From Ceratopteris richardii (Eukaryota; Streptophyta; Polypodiopsida; Polypodiales; Pteridaceae): 64,000 nucleotides of DNA. The notes under the pieces are model-generated. The model was given only the letters and a program-made list of their open reading frames with translations, was not told the DNA's origin and searched no databases. Shown here piece by piece: positions 37,301-47,984 of the stretch. A program made the translations under genes and the position numbers. The stretch covers positions 194,504,821 through 194,568,820 of the forward strand of contig CM035407.1 in assembly GCA_020310875.1 (NCBI GenBank), in the 5' to 3' direction. How positions within the stretch are numbered: position 1 is the first letter of the stretch; each line of letters opens with the position of its first letter.

Positions 37301-38534
37301 TCTTGCATTTCACTTTTCCAATTAAATGTACACTATGTCTTGTATTATCACCTGTTTGAACTGTATGACTAGAAATGCCTTTTTCCAATTCTGACATCAA
37401 TTCTATGTTTCCTGAAAAATGATTAGAACATCCAGAGTCAATGTAAAATACCATTAGATTTTCTTTATCTGATGTGCTCATTGAATTCATCATCAATGAT
37501 GTATGGCTTTCATTCTATGTGTCATTTGCATAATTGTAGTAGGTGGTGTACTAGGATTGATTCTGTCCCCAACTTCTTCCTCCACCTCTACCATAGCCTC
37601 CTCTTGGACTTTCTCTACCTCTCTAAAAATTACTTTGATATCTTCCACCTCTACCTCTGCTATTGTTATTCTGATTTTGATTTGATCCTTGTTGGTTGTG
37701 CCAACAGTCATGAGCCAAATGATTACTCAATCCACAGATCCAGCAAGCCTTCTTATTGTTATTCTGATTACCTCTTCCTCTTCCAAAACCTCTTGGTCTT
37801 CCTCTGCCAGTGCCTTTACCTCTAGCATAATAAACTTGAGAACTCCATTCCTCTTCATCCTTTGCTTTACCTTTATCTCCTTTCTTCTTGTTCTTCATGT
37901 ACATTGCAGAACTTTGTCCTTTATCTCCATCTCCCTTCAAGTCTTGCTCAAATGTGAGCATCAAACCAAGCAACTGGTTCAAATATGGAACATAATGATT
38001 TAATGAAATTTCTATTGATAAGACAAAATATTTCCACCTTTCATCCCCTCTCAAACCTGTAAGTAATTGAGCAATCAACTTGTGATCCTCAATATCTTCA
38101 TCTATGGATCCAAGACTATCTGCTAGATCCTTCATCTTAGTGACATAATAACTAATACTTTGACTTGGCTTCTTCTTGAATGTTGTAAACTCTAACCATA
38201 GACTTGCTTTCCTTGCTTTGGTAGTACTTTGGAAATGATATTCCAATGCATTCCATATATCTTCAAATGATTCCAATCCTCTGATGTGTGGTAGCAAATG
38301 ATCCAAGATTGTATTGTAGATGTAGGCTTTTGCACTTGCATCCTTCTTGTGCCAATGCTTTAAAGCATCAAGTTCATCTTTCTTTGGTCGGCTTTCATCT
38401 TCAAATACTGGCTTCTCTTCTTCACCTGTTACATATATCATGAGATCCTTATTCATAAGTAAGGCTTCCATTCTCATTACCCATGTAGGATAATTATCTC
38501 TGTCCAGTTTGTCAATGGAGATATGATCTGCCAT
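34314..38534 (-). pseudogene. Copia-2 gag-pol polyprotein (multiple stops and frameshifts)
   Basis: Read from 38534 down. Gag (UBN2-like) is open for 303 codons to 37623 and includes the CCHC knuckle CWICGLSNHLAHDCW. Three in-frame stops follow in the Gly/Arg-rich linker. Protease DSGCSNH and GAG-pre-integrase LWHKRLGH lie in 36891-37496, which ends at another stop. Integrase follows, with SDGGGEY changed to FDGGGEY near 36650 and a TGA at 36312-36314. The frame shifts near 36120. RT lies at 35045-35827 with [21 protein letters not shown] and YVDD (35285-35296). A frameshift near 35150 precedes the RT end and RNase H (DSDWAGN, SSTEAEY), another stop sits at 34741, and a frameshift near 34490 precedes the natural stop at 34314-34316, next to the polypurine tract. 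No functional polyprotein can be made. Confidence 0.9.
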
Positions 38535-38732
38535 ACTCCTTTCCTTCTGCTACAACCTGTGAGCTTAAAGGATAAAGGATAATACCTTTTGGATTTCTTT
38601 GTGTATGAAGATACTTTTGAAGTAACCTTTTGATGCCTTGTGTCTTCAAATGCTTCACCTTTCAAATTTTAATGGAAAACTTTCCAAAACTTCTCGTACC
38701 TTTGCAGCCTTCTTCCCTTTAGGACCTTTCTG

Positions 38733-38744
38733 CTCTCATACCAC
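38733..38744 (-). promoter_or_regulatory. Copia-2 primer-binding site
   Basis: Minus-strand TGGTATGAGAGC next to the 5' LTR, with one mismatch to the usual tRNA-Met site TGGTATCAGAGC. Confidence 0.8.
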
Positions 38745-38745
38745 T

Positions 38746-39835
38746 TGTTGATGAGTGAAACATCACAAGAAATGAATTAATGTGACACTAGACAACCTCT
38801 ATGGTCACCATTAACTCATTTCCACTCCAAACTTTGAGAAATGATAGCCAAAAACCAAGAACTTTAATTCTTCATAACTTTCCAGTCACTGAAATGACAT
38901 ACCTTCAGTATTTTGATAATTTCTCTTACTACAAATATTATTTCTCCAAGATCTTTTGGTGGATGATCCAACAAGCTATTATTTGCAAGAAACAAATCTT
39001 TAGAACTCAAGATATAGCCTTCACAAGATGACCCTGTATGACTTCCAAAAGTGGAAATGTTTCCACTCTTAGTAAAAAAAACACCTGTCTAAAAATGGAA
39101 TTTGATTCCTAGCATCGACTTGCAACCAAAAGTCAATGCCAGGCATCAACTTTGAGCTTTTTTAGCCACTTTTTCAGTGCCAGAATTACCCCCTTGAACA
39201 CAGATATGAACAAGATCACTTTTATGTTAGAAGTCGATGCCAAGCATCGATTTTATGTTGAAACTCGATGCCATGCATCAAGTTGCTCCACAAACTTCAT
39301 CTTTTCAAGAAGATTTAGCAATAGATAAAAGTTAGATATGAAGACAAGGACTTATTAGCTAAGATTCGATGTCAGGCATCGGCTTCCTCCATAAAACACA
39401 ACCTTTCACCATACATTCAATGCTAGGCATCGACTTGCTTGGAAAACTTCAATTCTTCAAATCATTACACAGAAGACAAACACTGGAGATGGAAGAAGAA
39501 GACTTATACACAGAACTTTAATTAACTCTTTCATAGCTATGAAAACGCAGAAATGCATAGGTGCTTTCTCACGCAGAGAAGCCTGACTATACTCAGTCAT
39601 ACAAAATGAGTTCTAACTCACTCTATCATTGTCTTCCTCCTCGCGTCAGTTGATACAAACTAACTTATATAATATTTCTCAATCTCCTGACTTTTAAAAA
39701 ACTTCTAGAACTAAAGTGAACTAACTTTATAAATATAATACACTTTGTGAATTTGTCCTTTCACATAGGCATGTGGTTTTCTTCTAAATCTTTGACCTTC
39801 AAATATATGTTCAATTAGTGATAGTTTCTCCAACA
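38746..39835 (-). repeat. Copia-2 5' LTR
   Basis: TGTTGATG to CCAACA, 1090 bp. Six decayed palindrome copies start at 39102, 39133, 39234, 39265, 39366 and 39417. Most changes hit the CpG of the TCGA arms (TCAA, TTGA). A minus-strand TATA-like site lies near 39663-39672. Confidence 0.88.
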
Positions 39836-42458
39836 GTTCAAGAGGGAATTATTGACATATACATATTTAGTGAATCATCCAACTCGTTGAGGCTGCAATT
39901 GGAATGATAGTTCTAAAAACAACCATCCTTCCTATAGGGATAAAAGTTCCCTCAAGTTCAATGCCAAAGGCTTTTTCACAACGCTTTGTGACCAACGTAG
40001 CTTTATTCCTAGATACACTAGCATGAAAATTCATCTTTATGCTATATACTCATTCTTCTGTGTATCACCTTCATCTCCTTGCTCTTGGGCACTAATGAAC
40101 AAGTGTGATTCTCCTTCACTTATTTTAATTCTTTTTTCATGGATTCGTTCTATTCTTCATGCTTTCTTGCATCAAAACAATTAGGTTCTTCACATGAAAT
40201 TATATGACCCATGTACATAGAATGTTTGGAAATGAGAGAGTTATAACTTGAACTTTGAAATGGATACCTTTCGCTTGTTAAGCTTGTTCTTTTGCCAACT
40301 TGAAGGGTGTTGAACAACCTTTTTTCCTGTCTTTTGAGGCCCTTATACTTGAGTCTCTTTCTTTTCAAACTCTTCTTCATTGTTTCTATCCATATCTACT
40401 AATGGAGTCCCTCAATCATTTTCCTTGTCCTTACCTTTGCTCTCAGTAGAGCTAGCTTCACTTGAATTACAATTGCATATTCTTTCTTTCTACAACCCTA
40501 TTTTTTTGGAGTATGTAATTTCATGTAGTTTACATTTTCATGCCATTATGACTTAGAAATTAGAAAATTCAGTGGATAAGTATTCTTACCCTCCATATGA
40601 TCTAAGAAGCTTTCTATAATAAGCCATTTCCTTTTCAAGAAATGCTTTGAAAAAATTAAAGTGACCAAAAAAATTAAAACATTTTGATTCATACAGTACA
40701 AAAATTTCATTCTTGCATAGCCATCAATGAGAACCACAAAATGCATGTGCGCTCCCAAATAGAGCTCCTTGGTAATTTCCTATACATTAGTGTGGATGAG
40801 GTCCAATGGAAATCTAATCTTTTGTGTATCTTTCTTGAAACGATGCCTTGATTACTTCCCAAATCGATGATTCACACAAACTTTTCATTATTTGAGAATG
40901 TAAATTCCAAAGATTATTTACCAAGATTATCCTCCACATATCCTTCAACTTTTTAAGGTTTGTGTAGCCAATCCTCTTATGCCTCCAATCCAATTGTGTT
41001 CATTGCTTGTTATCAAATGTCAAATATATTGTATCTCTTGAGGGTGGTCTTACCTCTTGGTGAATAGCCTTCCTTCCTTTTGACCTTTAGCTATTACCTT
41101 TTAACGTTGCACTGGATCTTTTGCACAACATATTATGTTGTGAAAATTGACAACATACCCGCTATCAACCATTTGTTCAAGTGATAATAAATTCTTCATG
41201 ATAGTGGACACATGCAACACATATTGGAAACAATTTGCATTTCAGTTTTCATCCAAAGGCACATCACCTATGTGTGTGATCCTATGATCTATGTCATCCC
41301 TTTTTTCTACATGTGCTCTTGTCCTTAGTACATGAAAATTTCAAAACATCTCTCTAGTGAAACAAATGTGGTTTGAACATCCACTATTGGTGTACCATGT
41401 GGTGTCTATCAATTATTTTCTACTATCTTTGTATCATGGCTAAGAGATTTTCATTATGTGATGTATTTGAAATGTTTTCAAAGTTACATTGATTCTTCAT
41501 ATAGCCTCCTTGGTTGTACTTTGATTAACAGCCCCTTGCAAGATGGCCTAGCTTTCATCAATTGTATCATTCCGTCTAGCCCCTTGTTTGAGGTGGGCTA
41601 TCTCTTCTCTTTGATCTTACTCTCCCCTTGTTCCATAGTTTTGGTGTGAACCTTCTTGATCATGATTTCATCCTCCTTTACCTTTGGTGTGTCCATGGAT
41701 TCCACCTCTCTTTACTTTCCTACACCGTCATAAAGACTTGGGCTTCATTTCCTGTTGATTGACTCCCATTGAGATTCATATCCTCCGTCACCATGAGTGT
41801 GACTAATTTTTATAAATTTGTGAATGAGTCCCTCACATTGACTCAAGTAATTAGTGGCCTAAATTTGTCATCATTCTTTATCCCATTTATTGTAGGCACT
41901 ACCAAAAATCATCATCATCAATGGAATCATCCATTGATTTCTAAGACATTTGAAACCTTTTTTAACCTTAAGAATATCATTCTAAGGCTATTACTAATGT
42001 GTTGGGATACTATGAATATGACTCTCCTATCTCTTTCAATCTGCTCATTCACTTCTGTTCTTCTATTTGAGAGAATGTTGTGCATATGAGGCATAGACCT
42101 TCTTCCAATACCTAATCCTCATAGTCTCTTGCCATAGAGAAGATTGCTAACCTTTAAATCTCTAAGGTTGGTAATTTCCTTTCTCCAACTTCTACATTTG
42201 CATAGTATACTCAACCTTTGTTTGACTTATGTACTTCATAAGATTCTTTTCATCATTATGAAATATCCCGCGTTCAAAATGATTACCTTGTTATAGCTTC
42301 TTCTAGTGTTATTTGTTAAGGTGCTTGATCGAACAATACAAATCCACTTCTTATGTTTATGTAGATTGCAAATCTATTACATGTCCTTTCACAAGAGCCT
42401 TTTTAGGTTCAAATGGTTTCTTTTATCTCCATAAAGAGTAAATAGTTCTCTAGAATTC

Positions 42459-42470
42459 TTTTGATACCAC
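42459..42470 (-). promoter_or_regulatory. Copia-3 primer-binding site (degenerate)
   Basis: Minus strand reads TGGTATCAAAAG next to the 5' LTR. It fits TGGTATCAGAGC with two changes. Confidence 0.6.
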
Positions 42471-43249
42471 TATTGGGGGCATGAAATAACACCTTTCTGT
42501 AGCTTTGGAAGATTGTAGGCCCTCATAGTTTACTTTAAAGTGTGACCCAAACTCACTATTTTTCTTGTAAACTCCACGTTCAGATGTGGAATGAATATCA
42601 AACTTTTTTTAAAATACTACTAGGCACTTCCGAAACTCTAAAAAAATTTAAATATCTCCTTTTTCTGTGTAAAAGGAGAACCACCCTCTCCAAGCTAGAC
42701 TTTCTATCCTTGTTGGGTTGTGCCCATGTGTACACATGTACCTTCACTATTTGCAACCGAAATCAGATTTCACTCGTAGAAAAATCCCAACATTACGAAA
42801 AGATTTATAGAGTATATAACCAACAAAAGTCAAGCGGAATCATCTCACATAATAATGGCAAAAGGAGATACACCTAAACAAAAACAAAGCTGCAAAACTA
42901 GCTCACTAAATAACTAGATAATGAGCATGGACTACATATAGTAGACGTATAAGATAGAAAAGGGCCAACTTAGTAGGAGGCAGCTTATGGCCACTTCTTA
43001 ACACTCTAAATTAACATAAAAAAAGAGTGGAAGTTGTGTACATCCTCTCATGACTTCCAATCACTCATATAGGTTTTAAAAAGAGCTCTTACAATTTAGG
43101 GGAAAGATATCAATCACCCGATAACTTTTTTGTGAGATATAATTTAGGAATGTGGTTGAAACTTCTTAGTAGCTGAAATAATTCCTGACAAGAAGTCCCC
43201 TCTTCTTTTTTCCACTTGGCATCAAATTTATGCTTCAAATTTTAATGCA
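42471..43249 (-). repeat. Copia-3 5' LTR
   Basis: 779 bp from TATTGGGGG, next to the primer site, to AATGCA. Strong divergence from the other LTR shows that this is the oldest copia insertion here. Confidence 0.75.
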
Positions 43250-43340
43250 AGAAATAAACTCTAGGTATGAAATCTCTATTGAAAGGTTTATCAAGAACAT
43301 CCAATGTATATGTGTGTGTATGTGTACACAATATATACAT

Positions 43341-43897
43341 GCACCAATCTTATTTGCCAATGTTGTTGATGGCCTTAGCTACCTCGATGGCAACTTTTTC
43401 CACACAAGCCAAATAAGAGGGATGCTTCTTTACATTCTTTGCATAGCTTTAGGCTTTGAAACCAGCATGGAAAGATAGCATTCAAGTCTATTGTCTAGGC
43501 CCAGTCACGGCCTCTTAGAGCCCAATGTCTATTTGAGCTTTCCACAGGGTCATGTCCTCTGCCTAATTGGCATCAGGATGGGCCCTTTGAGCTTCAATTT
43601 GTGTGCAAATAAAGAAATGAGTTAAGTATATATACACGCATATAAAAGCTCAAAGCCCACTACAATGCCAAGTAGGTAGAGGATATGACCCCATGGAAAG
43701 CTCAAATAAACCTTGGGCTCTAAGAGGCCTTGGTTGGGCCTAGACAATATACTTGAATGCTATCTTTTCTTATTGGTTTCAGAGCCTAAAGCTATGCAGA
43801 GAATGTAAAGAAGCAATCCTCTTATTTGGCTTGTGTGGAAAAAGTGACCGTCCAGCTAGCTAAGGCCATCAGCAACATTGGGAAATAACATTGGAGC
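43341..43897. repeat. Long inverted repeat (foldback) of LINE-derived sequence
   Basis: Left arm 43341-43594 and right arm 43646-43897 are inverted copies, about 85% alike by eye over roughly 250 bp, separated by 51 bp. Both arms contain the same LINE RT fragment (F.NV.DGLSYL), on the plus strand at the left and the minus strand at the right. A transcript through it would form a long hairpin. Confidence 0.85.
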
Positions 43898-44720
43898 TAA
43901 CAAGTAGCCATGCAGGATGGACTTCTTGATCAAAATATTAGAGGAAAGTTGGCCATTGTTGTCCATTAGAGGAAAGTTGGCCAAGAGCGTGGAAAGCATC
44001 TTGATGAACTTTGACCCAAATTCAAAGCCCTCGAGCAATTGCAAGATGAAGTCCACCTCTAATCTATCATATGATATATGAAAGTCTACTTTTAGAAAGC
44101 GGAGGTTTGGAATCCAAGATTGATCCTCCTTTGATAAAAAAAATTTCTCATACATTTGGAGCCATTTCCCAAGGTGATTCATGATGTGATTTGCCAAAGC
44201 CTTGCCTAGGACCTTGTAGCCTTTTGGATCATGGTGATAGGTCTCGAATTTTCAGTTTTGGATACATCATATTTCTTATGGATAACCTTTATAACACCTT
44301 CCTTCAAACAAACATCCTATGCGAGAAACATACTTGAGAGCCTAAGGATCACTTAGAATCACGTCTTACTGAAAAGAGCCTAAGGAGTTCCAAATTTTGG
44401 TTCTCTCTTGTTGCTAGTTTGGGGCATGGATGTGGGTCTCCAAAAGTAGTTTTCAAGCATTTCTTTTGAGAGTCATAGGAAGATACTATTAAACACGAAG
44501 CCTAATGTTGTTTAAACTCTACTATAACTCCTCCGCATCCCCTAACATAAGACGTTGAGATATAGCAATGCTATGTGGAGATTTTCTTTAATCTTTTCAC
44601 CAAGTCCTCTCTTTAGATATCGTACTCTTGAAGGCAAATGAAATCTAGGTTTATTTTATCATGTTTGAGCTAGTCTAATGATCGAAGATCGATCCGTATC
44701 CTTGAGCCATGGACTTTGAA
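43646..44720 (-). pseudogene. LINE RT fragment with a deletion (LINE-1 copy)
   Basis: Minus-strand L1-type reverse transcriptase. The segment 43856-44197 encodes KALANHIMNHL-like sequence, FLKVDFHISYDRLEVDF (the conserved D-x-x-x-A/S-Y-D-R block) and L-AP-LF-NVADGLS. Just upstream are frame-shifted pieces matching the part of RT that reads GIIKIIHKKGNKNRIENW in the second LINE of this window. Near 44640-44680 a piece reads LDFICLQE, the start of the EEP endonuclease domain, so the stretch between endonuclease and RT is deleted. The protein would nick target DNA and reverse-transcribe its own RNA. This copy is 5'-truncated, internally deleted and frame-shifted, and its left part is inverted-duplicated. 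Confidence 0.75.
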
Positions 44721-44947
44721 AGAGAGGACAATCATTTTTGAATGGTTAGATCTTTTTAAATTTATATTTGTCTTTGTTCTTTTTTTTCCTCGCTTCTTCG
44801 TTTTTCTTGAGAGTAGGTCTATTCTTTAGTGTGAGTTGCCCCCTTATAGACTTCTTGTACATAAGTGCAAAATTGAATAGGGGACTTACCTTTATGATCA
44901 TTTCTCTTCTTGGTATAGGAATCTAGGAAAGTTAAATAGGGACCTTA

Positions 44948-45394
44948 CACTATAAGGAGTATGGGGCATAGTGATGGTTGACATGACACAATCTCATCGC
45001 TTCGTGATTGTGCATTTTGTCGCATTGAGCATCAAGCATGCACCGTCATTTAAATGATGCTAAATTCATCGCTATTTTTAAGGCCATTAACGATGTTTAT
45101 TCAAGCATCATATATGTGAGAGTCGCATATGTGACAAATTTGGAGCATCACATATGCAATGCTTTTTACTATCATATATGCAATGCTTTGTAATATCCCA
45201 TATGCTACAATCAAGAGGATCACATATAGGATGCGGGCACATCGCTTATGTGATGGTTGCTTTATACCAAAATAAAAAGAATGTGTGGCTCTTCGATCAT
45301 CATTTTTCATGCATCTAATCAAAGAATGATCCAATGTTCATATTTGCACTATGAATAGAGCTCGAGCTCTCTCTATCTCAATCTCTCTCTCTCT

Positions 45395-45436
<42 letters not shown>

Positions 45437-45500
45437 TTCTTTATTGCAGGTTATTCAAGAAGTTCATCGAGCATAATATATGGCTAATTATTGTAAGTAC
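44948..45500 (+). mobile_element. Possible CACTA (En/Spm) terminus with exon-like segment
   Basis: CACTATAAGGAG begins at 44948 after TTA. It is followed by repeated short words (GCATAGTGATGG, CTCATCGC, TTTGTCGC), as in CACTA subterminal regions, and by repeated CATATGCAATGCTT words at 45100-45200. At about 45449-45494 a TTGCAG acceptor-like site, a short open stretch containing ATGGCTAATTATT and a GTAAGTAC donor-like site look like a small exon. The opposite terminus was not found. Confidence 0.25.
45366..45446. repeat. (CT)n microsatellite
   Basis: Nearly pure CT runs interrupted by TTTATTT and CCC. Confidence 0.9.
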
Positions 45501-45551
45501 AATTTTCATTGTTTCTATGTCATTTAATTTTTATTGTTTTAATTAATTAAT

Positions 45552-46325
45552 ATACTCACACTTACACATTCACATGCACATATACACATATATATGCACA
45601 TACACAGTCACTCATGCACATACACACACACATACACATACTTATACACATACACATACACACACATAAACACACATACACATACACATGCACATACATT
45701 CACATACACACATACACTTATACATACATATATGCACACACACATACACATACACATACACATACGCATACACACACATGCATATGCACACACATATCTA
45801 CATGCACATATAGGCATGCACATACAAATACACACATAAACACATACTTATTCACATACACATACATATGCACATACACACACAGATACATATATAACCA
45901 CATGCATATGCACATGCACATGCATCCACATGCGCATACATGCACATGCACATGCATCCACATGCACATGTCTGCACATGTAGATGTAGATGCATGCACA
46001 TGCAGATGCATATGCATCCACATGCACATGCACATGCATGCTCATACATATACACATGCAAATACACATATACACATGCATATATACACATACACATACA
46101 CATGCATATATACACATACACATACACACATATAGACACATACACATACACCTACATATACACATACACACATCATATACACATATATGTATACACATAC
46201 ACACTCAGATACACACTCATACATGCATATACACAAATATAGAAATATATCTACATATGCATACATGCATATACGCACACAACTACATGCACATACATTC
46301 ATATACACACAAACACACATATAAT
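45552..46325. repeat. CACATA/ACAT-type microsatellite array
   Basis: About 770 bp of CA, CACATA and CATGCA words. The long His/Thr- or Cys/Met/Val-rich frames on both strands are artefacts of the repeat. Confidence 0.95.
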
Positions 46326-46482
46326 ATGAATGAATTATACAATTAAAGTAATAAATCACATGTTATATGTAAACTCTAATAAAAATCATTAGTACATTTG
46401 AGTCATATAATTCACAACATAGAAACTAAAAAACTACTAAAATTATGAACTCACACCATAGACACAATTAAAAACATAATTG

Positions 46483-46606
<124 letters not shown>

Positions 46607-46639
46607 CTATGTGTGTATCAATGTAAATAATACATCCAA

Positions 46640-47220
46640 TGTAATAGGTCAATCATCTAAATCCCTTCCTTGGTCATGATCGTCCACATGATCTCATGTA
46701 TCTAAAGAGGCATCATGGGTAAAGAGGTCAGTATTGTGTGACAATGGATATCATCCCTCCTATGTTTGTCTCTCCACCTCATCTATATCCACCACTCCAC
46801 AATACTCATATATTACATATAACAAGCCTAAATAAATAAAACATATAAAACATCAATAAAAATAAAATAAAGAATATAAAATTTAATAATACTCACAAAA
46901 TCATCTAGATGATCTCTTATTTGCTCACTTAGACTTCGATATCCACAATATGTAGAAAATTTGATTTCCTTTTTAGTAGGATAATGACCATAATCCTTTT
47001 TCTCCATTGAAACAAATAAACAATGTTAATGGTTAGTGTTTTAAAAAATAAAAATATAGTTTCAATAATACACATACTTACAAATGTAGAAACAAAACCG
47101 TGATGGCCCATTTCGCCTAAGTGCAACATATGACTTCATTCAAATTTCTTTGCAATAGCCCGTGTTTTCTTTTTTATTTTTTACATAAAAGGAATTTCAA
47201 CTGTGGCCTAGTCTCCCAGA
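46640..47220 (-). pseudogene. Exon-like remnants of an unrecognised gene or transposon
   Basis: Minus strand. One open stretch at about 47082-47220 is broken by a few stops, contains KIKKKTRAIAKKFE and ends HLGEMGHHGFVSTF at a good donor GTAAGTATG (plus 47073-47081). The next, 46897-47007, encodes MEKKDYGHYPTKKEIKF... and ends at GTGAGT (plus 46891-46896). A third lies at about 46640-46800 (EYCGVVDIDEVERQ). The lysine-rich first segment is loosely like plant En/Spm-type proteins, but I cannot assign a family. Copia-4 inserted directly upstream. Confidence 0.35.
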
Positions 47221-47262
47221 CTTTAATTAAAGAAAAAGAAAGAAAAAGTTACAAGTGAATGG

Positions 47263-47638
47263 TGTTGAGATATCAAGCTCAACATGTGATGATCCAGGAT
47301 GACACATACAAGTTTTTCGTTTCTCTGACATGTATAGTGGTCACGCCGGTATATGTCAGGGATACTTCATTGAGCTTTATTAGATTTATCTACCGAGAGT
47401 GATGGCACATTTGTTTCTTGCCAGCTCACTCATTCACGGACATTAGGTTTTTCCTTATGTACTGGTCTTATATATTGCACTGGTTGTATTCTTGTTTTTT
47501 AGGTCATTCTTGTACATTCCTTTTATGTAATAGAAGAAGAAGAAGATACTTCTTCCTTGCCTCAATCTATGTGTGTGCTTCTCCTTGAGAGTGAGAGTCT
47601 ATGTGTGAGCTCTCTTCCTTATCTCCTTCCTCGTGACA
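47263..47638 (+). repeat. Copia-4 5' LTR
   Basis: TGTTGAG to CGTGACA. The first 22 bases form a hairpin with 7-bp arms (TGTTGAG, then CTCAACA after 8 bases). TATATA lies near 47470. Confidence 0.92.
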
Positions 47639-47651
47639 TGGTATCAGAGCC
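47639..47651 (+). promoter_or_regulatory. Copia-4 primer-binding site
   Basis: TGGTATCAGAGCC directly abuts the LTR and matches the 3' end of initiator tRNA-Met. Confidence 0.93.
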
Positions 47652-47984
47652 AGCGTGGCTGTAGAGAGCTCGTGGAGAAGGCGACGGTGAAGACTACGCG
47701 GCAAGGCGTGGAGAAAACGCGATTTCACAAACGGCCATCTCGACCTCCGTTTCGAGCCCGCAAGGTGGGGCCCACAGAAAAACCAGGTCAGTTTTAGAAA
47801 CTGTAACTTGCGTTGTGTTCGGAGACACTCATATATTCCAGATCTAGAATTTCAAGTGATTCCGTGTACTGTTGGTACACAAAAATTGTGTTTTTCTGAT
47901 ATCGAACTTTCACGTCATAGTGCGACAGTGTTCAAGCAAAAGTGCTGCTTGTAGTGTGTTGCGGTGTTGTGAATTGTTGCAGAA

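Larger units (their letters stand above)
33202..39835 (-). mobile_element. Copia-2: Ty1/copia element nested in Copia-3 pol
   Basis: 6634 bp with LTRs at 33202-34305 (3') and 38746-39835 (5'), roughly 95% identical by eye apart from a length difference near 33420-33445. The primer site on the minus strand (38733-38744) reads TGGTATGAGAGC, one change from the tRNA-Met match. The polypurine tract (minus GATTGAGGGGGAGC) is at 34306-34319. Flanks ATTC (33198-33201) and GTTC (39836-39839) look like a mutated short target duplication, and the host copia frame continues across. Its gag-pol is clearly related to that of Copia-1 (CWICG.SNHLA.DCW, DWAGN.DDRRST.GYM). Confidence 0.9.
30912..42300 (-). 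pseudogene. Copia-3 gag-pol relic, split by insertions
   Basis: Minus-strand remnants read right to left. Gag-like sequence lies at about 41650-42300. The protease motif NSGCSNH is near 41355-41400, with the catalytic Asp replaced by Asn. GAG-pre-integrase and integrase (HFVVLIDGYAR near 40720) follow at about 40560-41330. RT begins at about 39836-40050 (GIELEGTFIPIGRM), resumes left of Copia-2 at 33201 (LKEAPQAW) and keeps YVDD (32995-33006). RNase H lies at about 31080-31380 (DDMSTNGYA, SWSSKKQ, SSTQAEYRAMD, then HILCDNMNSVHL). Stops and frameshifts are frequent throughout. Copia-2 interrupts the conserved LNGD motif at the start of RT exactly, and the reading frame continues on both sides of it. 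A block at about 31693-32826 interrupts the interval between RT and RNase H. Confidence 0.8.
23695..43249 (-). mobile_element. Copia-3: old Ty1/copia element hosting nested insertions
   Basis: Diverged LTR halves flank a decayed copia interior on the minus strand. The 3' LTR lies at the left (about 23695-23933 plus 30381-30911) and the 5' LTR at the right (42471-43249). Shared landmarks include TACCTTCACTATTT, GGACTAC...GTAGA.GTATA and GTGGTTGAAACTTCT. Between them, minus-strand gag, protease, integrase, RT and RNase H remnants appear in normal copia order. Copia-1 sits inside the left LTR, Copia-2 inside RT and a duplicated block inside the RT-RNase H interval. Without inserts the element would be about 5-6 kb. 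The left outer boundary is approximate. Confidence 0.8.

Noticed and set aside
45594-46346. Long His/Thr- and Cys/Val/Met-rich open frames on both strands
   Set aside because: They are translations of the CACATA microsatellite. All frames are open because the repeat has few stops.
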